NCBI GenBank assembly: GCA_942491345.1
Contig: CALOAN010000044.1
Span: 62,001 to 126,000, forward strand
Direction: 5' to 3'
Length of the DNA stretch: 64,000 bases
Origin: JAHEEL01 sp942491345
Lineage (GTDB): Bacteria; Actinomycetota; Acidimicrobiia; Spongiisociales; UBA5794
Made by a program: the position numbers and the translations under genes. The notes below the pieces were generated by a model that saw only the letters and a program-made list of their open reading frames with translations, had not been told where the DNA came from and did not search any database. Below, piece by piece: positions 25,815 through 34,462 of the stretch; within the stretch, counting starts at the first letter, position 1; each line of letters starts with the position of its first letter.

Positions 25815-25918
25815 TCGTCTCTCCCACCGTCAAGGTGGGGGAGACGCGGCCGAGCTGATGCTCGGTCGCAGAGGGGGCGGCCTGGGAGACTGAATCGCGA
25901 AGATCAGGCCAGTCGAGA
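25815..25918. repeat. Structured intergenic repeat, copy C
   Basis: CGTCTCTCCCACCGTCAAGG ... GGGGGAGACGCGG, CCGAGC-TGAT-GCTCGG, CAGAGGGGGCGGCCTGGGAG, then GAATCGCGAAGATCAGG. It fills the gap between the ABC-F gene and the convergent NUDIX gene, whose stop lies only 2 bp beyond. Confidence 0.8.
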
Positions 25919-25919
25919 C

Positions 25920-26858
25920 CTACGTCCCGCGCAGGCGTTCGAACAGGGCGGCGTCTGTTTCGAAGGCGAGGGGTGGAAGGTCGTCGAGGGCGAACCATCC
26001 GACGGCGTCTGCGTCGTCGCCGGCCACGAGCTTTCCCCCGGTCACGGTCCCGGAGAACCAGACCCCGACCGTCAGCTTCGAGGGGTCGTGGAAGTTCGAC
26101 GCAACGAACATGACGTCGCCGACTTCGGCCACCAGGCCGGTCTCCTCGAAGAGTTCCCGCGCTGCCGCCGTACGGATCTCCTCGCCGTAGTCGACAAACC
26201 CTGCCGGAATCGACCAGTACCCGGCTCGCGTCGCACCTGGCCCGCGTCGGACCATCAGAACCCTGCCGCCGTCGTCGAACACCACGACCGCCGCACCAAC
26301 CCCGGGGTTGCGCCAATGGATAAACCCACACGAGGGGCATCGGCGTCTCAGATGGTCGTAGATCTCGACGGTTTCGAGCTCCGTTGCGCAGAGCGGGCAG
26401 TAGATGTACTCCCCCGGCCATTCGTGGGGATGCTCGGGTGCCGAGGCCTCCCCCGGCCCGTGATCCCGCAGCGACTCCTTCCACGATCGGAACCGGTCGT
26501 GATTGCGCCCGTCGGCCCCGGTGCCAACACCCCGTTTGCCATGGAGCTCGAACGACAACACCTCCGAAGCGTCCCCGGCGACCGCGAGGTAGCGGGCACG
26601 GCCGACGGGCGGCCCGGCACGCCACAGCAGCCACGGGCCGATCCGCCGTATGTACGCGACCGGCTCGTTGAGGCTGTCTCCCGCCTCGAGCAGCTCCTCC
26701 GGCGCATCAATCCACGACGAAGCAGCAATACGGAACGAGCGCGTCGGCGTATCGGGCAGCTCCTCGGCCTTGTAGGTCCGGTCGACAAACGGCCGTTCAT
26801 CGACGGGGATCAGTTCGCTCCCGGAGTCTCTCGCCGCCGCGCTGTGTTCGTCGGTCAC
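25920..26858 (-). CDS. NUDIX hydrolase with N-terminal domain and zinc ribbon
   Basis: A 312-residue protein in three parts. An unassigned ~140-residue N-terminal domain comes first, then a zinc ribbon (CPLCATELE ... RCPSCGF), then a NUDIX domain with the full Nudix box (GFVDYGEEIRTAAARELFEETGL spans it). The order resembles NudC-type NADH pyrophosphatases, but the NudC-specific SQPWPFPxS motif is not visible, so the substrate is open. GTG 26858 is the chosen start; CAGACT at -13 to -8 fits a leaderless start. Confidence 0.85.
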   Translation of the reverse strand: MTDEHSAAARDSGSELIPVDERPFVDRTYKAEELPDTPTRSFRIAASSWIDAPEELLEAGDSLNEPVAYIRRIGPWLLWRAGPPVGRARYLAVAGDASEVLSFELHGKRGVGTGADGRNHDRFRSWKESLRDHGPGEASAPEHPHEWPGEYIYCPLCATELETVEIYDHLRRRCPSCGFIHWRNPGVGAAVVVFDDGGRVLMVRRGPGATRAGYWSIPAGFVDYGEEIRTAAARELFEETGLVAEVGDVMFVASNFHDPSKLTVGVWFSGTVTGGKLVAGDDADAVGWFALDDLPPLAFETDAALFERLRGT

Positions 26859-26918
26859 GTCGAGCAGTCTGGCACAGCCACCCTCGTCAGCGGCATCGAC
26901 TGCCGACGCCCCGAAGCC

Positions 26919-27281
26919 CTACCTGCCGACAGGTCCGAGCGGATCGAGACCGTACTCGTTCGGGCCGACGGTTCCGGGAAGGAAGCCGGTCTCGACCAGG
27001 ACCCAGATACCACCGATGAGCGGAATGAGTCCGATGAGGATCCACCAGCCGGACTTGTTCCGGTCATGCCACCGCTTGATCGACAAGGCGAGAGAGGGCC
27101 AGATGAGGAGAATGCTGAGAAGGCTGATGAGCCACCACAGGAAGCCGGAACCCGATGCGGCCGCGATCAACGCCAGCACCCAGACCACCGCCCACAAGAT
27201 GACGATCCCCAGCCAGAACTTCGCACGGTTGATTCGCCCTTCGAAACTGAAGAACAGCCATGCCCAGTCGATGTCGTTCAT
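26919..27281 (-). CDS. DUF805 membrane protein
   Basis: A 120-residue inner membrane protein with three or four helices. It shows the DUF805 hallmarks: FFSFEGRINRAKFWLGI at the start, then SIKRWHDRNKSGWWILI and the final GPNEYGLDP. AAGGGG lies 7 nt before the ATG. The molecular function of DUF805 is not known. Confidence 0.9.
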   Translation of the reverse strand: MNDIDWAWLFFSFEGRINRAKFWLGIVILWAVVWVLALIAAASGSGFLWWLISLLSILLIWPSLALSIKRWHDRNKSGWWILIGLIPLIGGIWVLVETGFLPGTVGPNEYGLDPLGPVGR

Positions 27282-27654
27282 CGAGATTCCCCTTCACTAG
27301 GTTGACGAGAACATACCAGGGCAACGGTTCAAGACCGCGCTTCATGGGCACGGGGCTGGGAAGCGAGCAGCCTGTGGTGGGTCGGGGAACGGCTGACCCG
27401 GTGCGTCAGTGGCTCAGCCGCCGCCACTTCCACCGGGGGAAGGAGTAGGAGCAACTACTGTCGATGGCGGCACGGCCTTCGATGGGAGATTCCGTTCATG
27501 CCGGTATCTCTTGAGCGAGGACCTCGTCTACATATACCTGCTGATGATCGAGCCGATCCTGCTCGTTGGGGTAGACGCATCTTTCCCGACGACGGGGTCG
27601 GTCGCACTCTTCACCGAGTAGGGGCCGGAGCAGGAAGCCGTCAACTCGCCGTTC
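27282..27654. other. Intergenic region without a supported gene
   Basis: 373 bp between the DUF805 gene and arsR. Short frames exist on the plus strand (27409-27621 and 27498-27755) but lack ribosome sites and a coding look. A GC-rich portion near 27390-27450 (CCGGTGCG ... GCCACT ... GGGGGAAGG) faintly resembles parts of a cobalamin riboswitch but does not fit it. No other function is visible. Confidence 0.5.
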
Positions 27655-27981
27655 TCACCCCAGCGCGTTTCGCAGGATCGCCACACGGTCCGGGTCAACC
27701 CGGAAGTACGCCCACTTGCCGCGTTGCTCTCGCGTCAGCAGGCCCGCGTCGGTGAGGACGGTGAGGTGGTGGCTGACAGTGGGTTGTGTTCTTCCGGTCG
27801 GTTCCACGAGGTCACAGGCGCACATCTCACCGGTGGGAGCGTTCGCGATCAGGCTGAGCAACTGCAGACGAACCGGGTCGGCCAGCACCTTGAACCCGGC
27901 TGCAAGTTCTGCTGCGTCAGCACCGCCGAGTGGTTCGGCGAGCATCGGTTCACAACATGTTTCAATCGTTGGAACCTTCAC
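27655..27981 (-). CDS. arsR: ArsR-family arsenic-responsive repressor
   Basis: A 108-residue winged-helix repressor: LADPVRLQLLSLIANAP, then recognition helix QPTVSHHLTVLTDAGLL and wing REQRGKWAYFRV. Cysteines at 9 and 10 (ETCCEP) and 54 and 56 (MCACDL) are well placed to bind As(III), as in ArsR variants that use an N-terminal Cys pair. GTG 27981 with AAAGGA 6 nt upstream is chosen; the frame stays open to 28086, but that part lies in the promoter. It is divergent from arsM with the operator between them. Confidence 0.9.
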   Translation of the reverse strand: MKVPTIETCCEPMLAEPLGGADAAELAAGFKVLADPVRLQLLSLIANAPTGEMCACDLVEPTGRTQPTVSHHLTVLTDAGLLTREQRGKWAYFRVDPDRVAILRNALG

Positions 27982-28005
27982 GACCCGTCCTTTCCCGCTA
28001 CGTTC

Positions 28006-28037
28006 ATATTGACGACTATCAATATAACTGATACTGT
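28006..28037 (+). promoter_or_regulatory. ArsR operator and arsM promoter
   Basis: ATATTGA (28006-28012) and TCAATAT (28019-28025) form a perfect inverted repeat with a 6-bp centre, the usual ArsR operator form. TTGACG at 28009-28014 and TACTGT at 28032-28037, 17 bp apart, make a good -35/-10 pair for arsM. A bound repressor would cover the -35 element. The same site can control arsR on the other strand. Confidence 0.85.
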
Positions 28038-28069
28038 CACATAGATCAACATCGATATGAGGAGTTGCC

Positions 28070-28804
28070 GTGCCCAACGAGACCAACGTCCGCGAAGCTG
28101 TCCGGGACCGCTACGCCAACGCTGCACGCAGCGCGGGACAGTCCTGCTGCTCGTCAGACACCAGCAGTGAGGAGGGCGACTTCGGGCGCGACCTCTACCC
28201 CGCCGCCGACCTGGTCGATGTACCGTCGGGAGCATCTTCCGCCAGTCTTGGCTGCGGGAATCCCACCGCCGTGGCCGAACTCTCCGAGGGTGAGACGGTC
28301 CTGGATCTCGGCTCCGGAGCAGGGATCGATGTGCTCCTCTCCGCCAAGAGGGTCGGTCCGACCGGCTTCGTCTACGGCATCGACATGACCGACGAGATGC
28401 TCGAACTCGCGCGGCGGCACGCAGCGGAAGCCGAAATGCCCAATGTCGAATTCCGCAAGGGCTACATCGAGGACATCCCGCTCGACCATGCCTCGGTCGA
28501 CGTCGTCATCTCGAACTGTGTGATCAACCTCTCCGCAGACAAGCCGCAGGTATTTGCAGAGATGGCCCGCGTTCTCAGGGCCGGCGGCCGCCTTGGTATC
28601 AGCGATGTTGTGGCAGATGACGAACTCAGCCCCGAGGAACGACGCGAGCGCGGAAGTTGGGTTGGTTGCATCGCCGGAGCGCTGTCCTTCTCCGAATATG
28701 CAGAGGGATTGAGCAACGCCGGATTCGAATCCGTCGAGATCACGCCGACCAATAGCGTCGCGGACGGCATGCACTCGGCGATTATCAGAGCCGTCAAGCC
28801 ATAG
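28070..28804 (+). CDS. arsM: Arsenite S-adenosylmethionine methyltransferase
   Basis: A 244-residue class I methyltransferase that methylates As(III) with SAM. The SAM site is VLDLGSGAGIDVLL. The three family cysteines that hold arsenic are present: Cys62 (LGCGNP), Cys150 (ISNCVINL) and Cys200 (VGCIAGAL). An N-terminal SCC pair may take part as well. GTG 28070 has GAGGAG 6 nt upstream. It is divergent from arsR and controlled by the operator at 28006-28025. No efflux pump or reductase is nearby, so methylation seems to be the local arsenic response. Confidence 0.95.
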   Translation: MPNETNVREAVRDRYANAARSAGQSCCSSDTSSEEGDFGRDLYPAADLVDVPSGASSASLGCGNPTAVAELSEGETVLDLGSGAGIDVLLSAKRVGPTGFVYGIDMTDEMLELARRHAAEAEMPNVEFRKGYIEDIPLDHASVDVVISNCVINLSADKPQVFAEMARVLRAGGRLGISDVVADDELSPEERRERGSWVGCIAGALSFSEYAEGLSNAGFESVEITPTNSVADGMHSAIIRAVKP

Positions 28805-28833
28805 GTGAGGTCGGGCCTACCGATGACGCCCGG

Positions 28834-30462
28834 TCATACCGGTCGTGTCGGAGCTTCGCCGTAGTACTCATCGAGGCGTCGTTCGGCCTTGTCTCCAAAG
28901 AGGATCTCGGCCGCCTCATGAAGTCCTGCTGCGTTCTTCACTTCGTCCTCGGGGATCACCTGCGTGATCTTCGAGCGGCGCCGGAGGAAATCCTCGAGCT
29001 TCGTCACCATCTCCGTCTCCGCCGCGAGGTAGAGCTCAACCCGCAGGTAGTCCGCGCCCTCGATGATGTCCTCACCCATAGAGGGGTCTCGTCTGATCTC
29101 ATCAAGCATCTCGAATGCGCGGCGCCCGTACCGTCGCCACAACCGGTCTGAAAGCGGCTCGACATCCGGCTTTTGGCGCAGATCGTCGAGGCCCATCAAC
29201 CGGGCCTGCCGGTAGAACTCTGCACGCGTCGCCTTCGCCGGCTCGCCGTACCAACCATGAGTGTCCTTTTCGAGCGGGACACCGAGATGCTCGACGGCGT
29301 CGGCGACCTCTTCTCCGACGTTGAGACAGTCGGTCAGCTTCCCGCCGAAGATGGTGATGACGTTGCGCTTGTCGTCGGTCTCGATCTCGTGTTTGCGAGA
29401 GAGCTTCGTCCAATCGACGTCCTTGCGATCGCCCCCACCGGAGGCGACGACCAACGGCCGCACGCCGCTGCGGTCGGCAATGATGTCGTCCACGGTCAGT
29501 GGACTCTCTAGATCGAGACGACTGTTGATCTGATCGAGGAGGAAGTCACGATCCTCCTCGGTGACCTCCGTGAACGGGCTATCGACTCGGGTGTCGGTGG
29601 TCCCGATCACCGACCGCCGCCCCATCGGAATCACGTAGAAGAGCCGTTGTGTGTCGTCGTAGAACGCCAGGACTCGATGGTTCGGGGTTATCTGAGGAAC
29701 GATGAGGTGGATGCCCTTCGAGTAGACGATCCGGTGCGAGGTCCGAACGTCGAGGTCGAAGTTCACCGCGTCGACGAACGGTCCCGCGGCGTTGATCAGT
29801 ATGCGTGCCGAGCACGTGAAAGGCTCGCCACCGCCGTCAACGTCCTTCAGCGTGACGATCCACCGGCCTTCGGCGTGCTCGGCAGAAGTAGATTCGACAT
29901 AGTTGACCGCCGTCGCCCCGACATCGATCGCCGAGCGCACAAACCCGAAGACGAAACGCGAGTCGTTGTCCGGCAGGTAGGCGTCGTAGTACTGGATGCC
30001 TCCGATCGAGTTGTCGGTTCGCACGATCGGCTCGAGTTCCTCGATGTCCTGTGCCGTCAGATGGCGCGGGCGGTGGGTGCGGAAGCCTCCGATGCCCCAA
30101 TAGCCGGCCGCCCCGAGCGCTGCCAGCCAGGTGGGATGCGGCGACGTGTCGTCGAGTGTTGCAAGGAAGGCGATCTGCTTGATGTTGTCCGGGTAGGCCT
30201 TGAGGAGGCGGTTGCGGGACACGCTCAGTTTGCGAACGAGGGGGATCTCGTATCCCTCGAGGTACTTGAAGCCGCCCCACACGAGGTTCGACGACGCCTG
30301 GCTGGTGAAGCTGCCGAAGTCGCCACGGTCGACCAGCGCGACGTTGGCCCCGCGACCTGCCAGCACCGCAGCGGAAACGGCCCCGTTGATCCCTCCCCCG
30401 ATGATCAACACGTCGAACGATCCGCCCTTGAGTTTCGCAAGTGCCGTGCTTCTGAGGCTCAT
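28834..30462 (-). CDS. glpD: FAD-dependent glycerol-3-phosphate dehydrogenase
   Basis: A 542-residue flavoprotein of the GlpD/GlpA family, oxidising glycerol-3-phosphate to dihydroxyacetone phosphate at the membrane. Visible motifs are the FAD fold DVLIIGGGINGAVSAAVLAGRG, then SSNLVWGGFKYLE, ILINAAGPFVD, RLFYVIPMGRRSVIGTTDT and a GlpD C-terminal helical domain. TAGCAT at 30474-30469 lies -12 to -7 before the ATG with no ribosome site, so the mRNA is probably leaderless. The adjacent ABC importer makes glycerol phosphates a likely common substrate. Confidence 0.92.
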   Translation of the reverse strand: MSLRSTALAKLKGGSFDVLIIGGGINGAVSAAVLAGRGANVALVDRGDFGSFTSQASSNLVWGGFKYLEGYEIPLVRKLSVSRNRLLKAYPDNIKQIAFLATLDDTSPHPTWLAALGAAGYWGIGGFRTHRPRHLTAQDIEELEPIVRTDNSIGGIQYYDAYLPDNDSRFVFGFVRSAIDVGATAVNYVESTSAEHAEGRWIVTLKDVDGGGEPFTCSARILINAAGPFVDAVNFDLDVRTSHRIVYSKGIHLIVPQITPNHRVLAFYDDTQRLFYVIPMGRRSVIGTTDTRVDSPFTEVTEEDRDFLLDQINSRLDLESPLTVDDIIADRSGVRPLVVASGGGDRKDVDWTKLSRKHEIETDDKRNVITIFGGKLTDCLNVGEEVADAVEHLGVPLEKDTHGWYGEPAKATRAEFYRQARLMGLDDLRQKPDVEPLSDRLWRRYGRRAFEMLDEIRRDPSMGEDIIEGADYLRVELYLAAETEMVTKLEDFLRRRSKITQVIPEDEVKNAAGLHEAAEILFGDKAERRLDEYYGEAPTRPV

Positions 30463-30509
30463 GGCATCATGCTACCGACACCGGACCCAAGCGAATCTGA
30501 TGCGTCCGG

Positions 30510-31358
30510 CTACTTCTGCTGCCCGATCGCGAAACCGCTCATGAATGGCTTCTGCATCAGCAAGAAGACGATTGCAGGCGGAATAGAGGCGATGATCGCT
30601 GCGAGCATCAACGGCCCGTACGTCAAGGCTCCATCGATATTCGTCAGCGTCTGCAGCGCGACCTGGGAGACCTGCTTGGCCTCATCCCGGATGATGAGGC
30701 TCGGCCACAGGAACATGTTCCATGTGTAGACGAACTGGATCACGAACAGCGCAGCGATGACATTCCATGAGAGCGGAATCAGCACCTTCGTGAGGAACTG
30801 AACCGGGGAAGCACCATCGATCTGAGAAGCCTCGAGAAGCTCCGACGGCAGGTTCGCGAAATGCTGCCGGAAGAGGAAGGCGCCGGTTGCCGAGGCCAGG
30901 AACGGAACCACGATCGCCGCCATCGTGTCCTGCCATCCGAACCCGGAAACCAATCGGAACATGGCGAGGATCATGACCTCCGTCGGCATCATGAGCGTGA
31001 CCAGCACGAGGAAGAACACGATCCACTTGCCGCGGAATTTGAAGTAGACGAAAGCGAGGCCGGCGAGGAGCGACAAGACCGTCTTGCCCGTGGTGACCAG
31101 GATCGTCTGGACCGTCGAGTTCCACATCGCCCCAGCGAAATCCCGGCCGTACCACACGGCATCGAAGTTCGACGCCAGGGCGCTCCCCGGCGTGAACTGG
31201 AACGAGAAGATCTCGGTATTGGTCTGCGTCGCGATCAACGCGGCATACAGGAGCGGGAACGCAATCACGATCGCCGTTGCGGTCAGCGCCACGTGGTACG
31301 GCCATGTCCGTCCTCTGAAGAAGGTGCGACGCTTCACTCCTGGTGTTAGGCCCGCCAT
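30510..31358 (-). CDS. Carbohydrate/glycerol-phosphate ABC importer permease, UgpE type
   Basis: A 282-residue permease with six helices. The EAA loop is ELLEASQIDGASPVQFLTKVLIPLS. The start ATG 31358 overlaps the stop of the preceding permease by one base (TGATG), which rejects a much longer frame running upstream. It belongs to the MalG/UgpE class. It lies downstream of the binding protein and the first permease, next to glpD. Confidence 0.92.
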   Translation of the reverse strand: MAGLTPGVKRRTFFRGRTWPYHVALTATAIVIAFPLLYAALIATQTNTEIFSFQFTPGSALASNFDAVWYGRDFAGAMWNSTVQTILVTTGKTVLSLLAGLAFVYFKFRGKWIVFFLVLVTLMMPTEVMILAMFRLVSGFGWQDTMAAIVVPFLASATGAFLFRQHFANLPSELLEASQIDGASPVQFLTKVLIPLSWNVIAALFVIQFVYTWNMFLWPSLIIRDEAKQVSQVALQTLTNIDGALTYGPLMLAAIIASIPPAIVFLLMQKPFMSGFAIGQQK

Positions 31359-32737
31359 CACGACCCCCCGTAGCTGACGCGCCTGCCGCTGGTCTGGAAT
31401 TGCCACACCGTGACGGCAATGACCGCAGCAAACAAGAGGACCGATTGGGCAGCCCCTCGGCCGAGGTCTCCGTTGTTCACGCCGATCCGAATGATCTCGT
31501 AGATCGCAACCGATGTCTTGCCGGCCGGCGCGCCTTTTGTCATGAAGTCGATGGTCGCGTAGACCTCGAAGAACGCGTAGGTGAGGTTCGTGACGAGCAG
31601 GAAGAACGTAATCGGCGAGAGTGCGGGTAGGACGATCTTCACGAATCGCTGCCAGGTCGAAGCGCCGTCGATGAGCGCGGCCTCGACTTGGTCGAGCGAC
31701 ACCGTCTGGAGGCCGGCCAGGTAGAACAGGATGTTGTAGCCGAGGATCTTCCATCCGCTCGCGAGGATGATCGAGGACTGGGCAAGGAATGCGCTTTCCC
31801 GGTAGTTCGGGACATCGATGCCGAACCACGTGTCCATGACATAGGTGAAGATGCCTGCGGTCGGATCGAAGATCATGAAGAAGAGGACACCGGCCACGGC
31901 GGGCGAGATCGCATACGGCCAGATCAGGAGCGTTCGGTAGACGCTCCCGCCTCCAATGGTGCGGAATGCGAGGTAGGAGACGGCTAGTCCGCCGATCATG
32001 CCGAAGGCGACAATGCCGATCGTGATGATGACGGTGTTCAGGTAGACCGGTCGGTACGCGACTTGGCCGCCGCCGCCGGGCGAGAACATGGCGTACAGCG
32101 CCACGAAGACCGAGAGCATCGCAGCTACCGAAGCAACATCCGCGCCCTTGCGGCTCCAGGTGCCAGGAGCCGAACGGCGGAGCCAGAACCGTGCCCCGTA
32201 GATGGCGGCGATGGCAAGGAGCGGGTACGCGACCAACTTCCATGGATCGGTGATGAGCAACTCCGTGAAATTGGAGAAGCAGACATCGACCGACCTGGGT
32301 GCGCCGAGTTTCGTCAGCTTGGTTGAGAGGGTGAACGTCTGGATCGCCGGTACGTAGAGGAAGACGATCAGGATGATGAGCGTGGGTGAGAGCAGCAGCC
32401 ACGGCACCCACCAGCCGAGGCGGAACCCACCGGTGCGGATCTCGCCGGTCATCCCGGCGCTATCCGACTTCTTGCCGTCGGCTCGATCAAAGAGCAGCTG
32501 GAGGGCGATCAGGGCCAGCCAAGCGCCACCGGCCATGAGGCCGTACGCGAGGAGGTGATCCACGCCGCTCGTGCCTTCGAGGAAGGCACAGCGGCCCATC
32601 GCAAAAGGCGTCACGGCCGCCCCGAGCACTGCAACGGCCGAACCAATACCGTACCGCCGCGCCGAAGCGTCGTCGTTGTTCCGCCAAACGTAGACCGGAC
32701 CGAGAATCGCAGCGACAACCAGCCCGAGGATCAGCAT
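31358..32737 (-). CDS. Carbohydrate/glycerol-phosphate ABC importer permease, UgpA type, with extensions
   Basis: A 459-residue permease, about 150 residues longer than usual for MalF/UgpA. The core is recognisable: LLSPTLIILIVFLYVPAIQTF, SYLAFRTIGGGSVYRTLLIWPYAISPAVAG and the EAA loop QVEAALIDGASTWQRFVKIVLPALS. Extra parts are an N-terminal ~100 residues with three hydrophobic segments (MLILGLVVAAILGPVYVW ...) and a ~60-residue insert with two further helices near residues 170-230. It is one-base coupled to the second permease. No ATPase gene is in this cluster, so a shared MsmK/UgpC-type ATPase from elsewhere is needed. Confidence 0.9.
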   Translation of the reverse strand: MLILGLVVAAILGPVYVWRNNDDASARRYGIGSAVAVLGAAVTPFAMGRCAFLEGTSGVDHLLAYGLMAGGAWLALIALQLLFDRADGKKSDSAGMTGEIRTGGFRLGWWVPWLLLSPTLIILIVFLYVPAIQTFTLSTKLTKLGAPRSVDVCFSNFTELLITDPWKLVAYPLLAIAAIYGARFWLRRSAPGTWSRKGADVASVAAMLSVFVALYAMFSPGGGGQVAYRPVYLNTVIITIGIVAFGMIGGLAVSYLAFRTIGGGSVYRTLLIWPYAISPAVAGVLFFMIFDPTAGIFTYVMDTWFGIDVPNYRESAFLAQSSIILASGWKILGYNILFYLAGLQTVSLDQVEAALIDGASTWQRFVKIVLPALSPITFFLLVTNLTYAFFEVYATIDFMTKGAPAGKTSVAIYEIIRIGVNNGDLGRGAAQSVLLFAAVIAVTVWQFQTSGRRVSYGGS

Positions 32738-32779
32738 GGACTACCAGCTCTCAATGTCACTCCAGCCGACAGCTTCAGT

Positions 32780-32811
32780 ATTGGGGGCGGAGCATACGCC
32801 CCGCCCCCAAT
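32780..32811 (-). terminator. Intercistronic hairpin after the binding-protein gene
   Basis: ATTGGGGGCGG and CCGCCCCCAAT (11 bp, perfect) with a 10-nt loop, between the solute-binding protein gene and the first permease gene. Such hairpins often reduce read-through, so the binding protein is made in excess of the permeases. Confidence 0.7.
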
Positions 32812-32826
32812 CCTTGCTCGTGTGGA

Positions 32827-34299
32827 TCAGCTGCCGAACAGCAGCTCGTACTCCTCCAACGATTTGTTGGCTTCTTCGTTCGCTGCGGCCATGCGCGTCG
32901 CGACGTCGACGTCGTTCACGAGGATGTCCTCGATCGCGATCGTGATGATGTCACGGATGCCGACGAAGTTGCCGAGCAGAGCACCGAGCGATGCCGGGGT
33001 GTTCTGCGCTGCCGCGAGCTGGTCCGATGCCACCTTGCTGTTGGGGCTCTCGTCGTACCAGCCCTGGCTCTCGAGCAGGTCCACGGCGTCCTGGGTAATC
33101 GGGATGTACCCGGTCAACTGGTGCCATGCCGCGGCATTCTCAGGATTCGAGAAGAAGTTCAGGAACGCAAGCGCCCCATCTTCTGTCGTCTGATCCATGC
33201 CGTCGAGCATCCAGATCGTTGCTCCGCCGATGAGGTTGCCGACGTACTCAACATCCCCGTTGTACGGCATGAAGCTGGCCTGGTTCGTGAACTCGGCATT
33301 CGTGTCGAAGAACGTCGTGTCCGAGCTCGAGTACACGAGCATCGCCACTTCTCCCGCCAGGTAGGCATTCGACGTGCCGTCCCAGTCGCGCTGGAGGCCG
33401 GTGTACGTGTAGTAGCCCGCGTCCGACAGACCCTTCCACCAGTTGATGTACGCCAGGTTGCCGTCGGACTCGAGGAACACCTCGGTCGCACGGCCACTGC
33501 GGCCGTTGTCGTTGTTGCCGAGGAGCTCACCCTGCTGTCCGAGGCTCTGCTCGACGAACCACGAGTGGTTCGGCCAGGTGATACATCCGCTTGGCGCATC
33601 GGGGAGGGCCATGATGGCCGCGCACGCTGTCTCGACATCTGCCCAGGTAGCGGGCGGTTCGGTGATACCGGCCTCGTTGAGGATGTCCATGTTGCTGAAC
33701 ATCACCGTCGATGACGTGTTCCACGGCATCGAGTAGAACGAACCGTCCACCGTGTAGTAGTTGCGTGCCGCATCAACGACCGAGTCGAGCACAACCGGCT
33801 CACCGAGGATCTCGGTCCGCCCGGCGATTGCATCCGTCACAGACTTGAAGATCGGAGCGCCATCCGCACCCACCGCATCGAGTGCCTGCCGGGTGGCAGC
33901 CTCGAAGAAGTGGATGAGACCAGGTGGTTCACCGCTGTCCACCGCAAGCACGGCAGCGTCGAACACATCGTTGTACGAGGCGAACGACGTCACCTGCACG
34001 TTGTACTCCGGATGCTTCGCATTGAACTCTGCGGCCTTCTCTTCGGAGAAGCCGAGCCTGGCCTCATCCGAGAACGCGACCCAGAAGTCGATTGATGTTG
34101 CATCGCCGCTCGCCGCGGCCGTTGTTGTCGTGTCGTCGCCTGCCGCAGCCGTTGTTGTCGTGTCGTCGCCTGCCGCGGCCGTTGTTGTCGTGTCGTCGCC
34201 GGCCGCCGTCGTGTCGGAGCCAGAGTCGTCGCTTGAGCAGGCAGCGGCGACGAGCACCACCACAGCCAAGAGAGCGAGATACTTCAAAAGACCTTTCAC
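32827..34299 (-). CDS. ABC importer solute-binding lipoprotein, UgpB-like
   Basis: A 490-residue lipoprotein. The signal YLALLAVVVLVAAAC has lipobox VAAAC, followed by an Asp/Thr/Ala-rich linker with three AAGDDTTTTA units, then an extracellular solute-binding family 1 domain (IDFWVAFSDEARLGFSEEKA ... MPWNTSSTVMFSNMDIL). GTG 34299 with GAAGGA upstream is the start; the frame is open far upstream without a signal sequence. The presence of glpD and the UgpB-like opening suggest glycerol-3-phosphate or a glycerophosphodiester, but sugars are possible. Confidence 0.9.
   Translation of the reverse strand: MKGLLKYLALLAVVVLVAAACSSDDSGSDTTAAGDDTTTTAAAGDDTTTTAAAGDDTTTTAAASGDATSIDFWVAFSDEARLGFSEEKAAEFNAKHPEYNVQVTSFASYNDVFDAAVLAVDSGEPPGLIHFFEAATRQALDAVGADGAPIFKSVTDAIAGRTEILGEPVVLDSVVDAARNYYTVDGSFYSMPWNTSSTVMFSNMDILNEAGITEPPATWADVETACAAIMALPDAPSGCITWPNHSWFVEQSLGQQGELLGNNDNGRSGRATEVFLESDGNLAYINWWKGLSDAGYYTYTGLQRDWDGTSNAYLAGEVAMLVYSSSDTTFFDTNAEFTNQASFMPYNGDVEYVGNLIGGATIWMLDGMDQTTEDGALAFLNFFSNPENAAAWHQLTGYIPITQDAVDLLESQGWYDESPNSKVASDQLAAAQNTPASLGALLGNFVGIRDIITIAIEDILVNDVDVATRMAAANEEANKSLEEYELLFGS
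34121..34210. repeat. Tandem 30-bp repeat in the binding-protein linker
   Basis: Three nearly identical 30-bp units (34121-34150, 34151-34180, 34181-34210), each starting GTTGTTGTCGTGTCGTCGCC. They encode the GDDTTTTAAA units of the linker. Changes in copy number would alter linker length without shifting the frame. Confidence 0.85.
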
Positions 34300-34462
34300 A
34301 TTCTGTCCTTCCCTGCGAGGCACCGCCAAACGAGCGGTACCTCGCCTCACGTCGATCGGCGCCGGAGGCGCCGCGTTCCTGTCAGCGGATCCTAGATGAC
34401 GCGACACCCGCCGTGCTGAGGTTCGTCGCGAGGTACCGTGACGCGGGACGACCACGGAATGG

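Noticed and set aside
27390..27460. Possible cobalamin riboswitch
   Set aside because: CCGGTGCG, GCCACT and GGGGGAAGG are present, but spacing and the AATCC and AGGAGACC elements do not fit, and no B12-related gene follows.
27409..27755. Small plus-strand frames between DUF805 and arsR
   Set aside because: No ribosome site or leaderless hexamer, poor composition, and partial overlap with arsR.
31359..32411. Long in-frame upstream extension of the second importer permease
   Set aside because: It overlaps the whole first permease in another frame, and its product is His/Arg-rich. The start at 31358 has a one-base overlap and a normal permease N-terminus.
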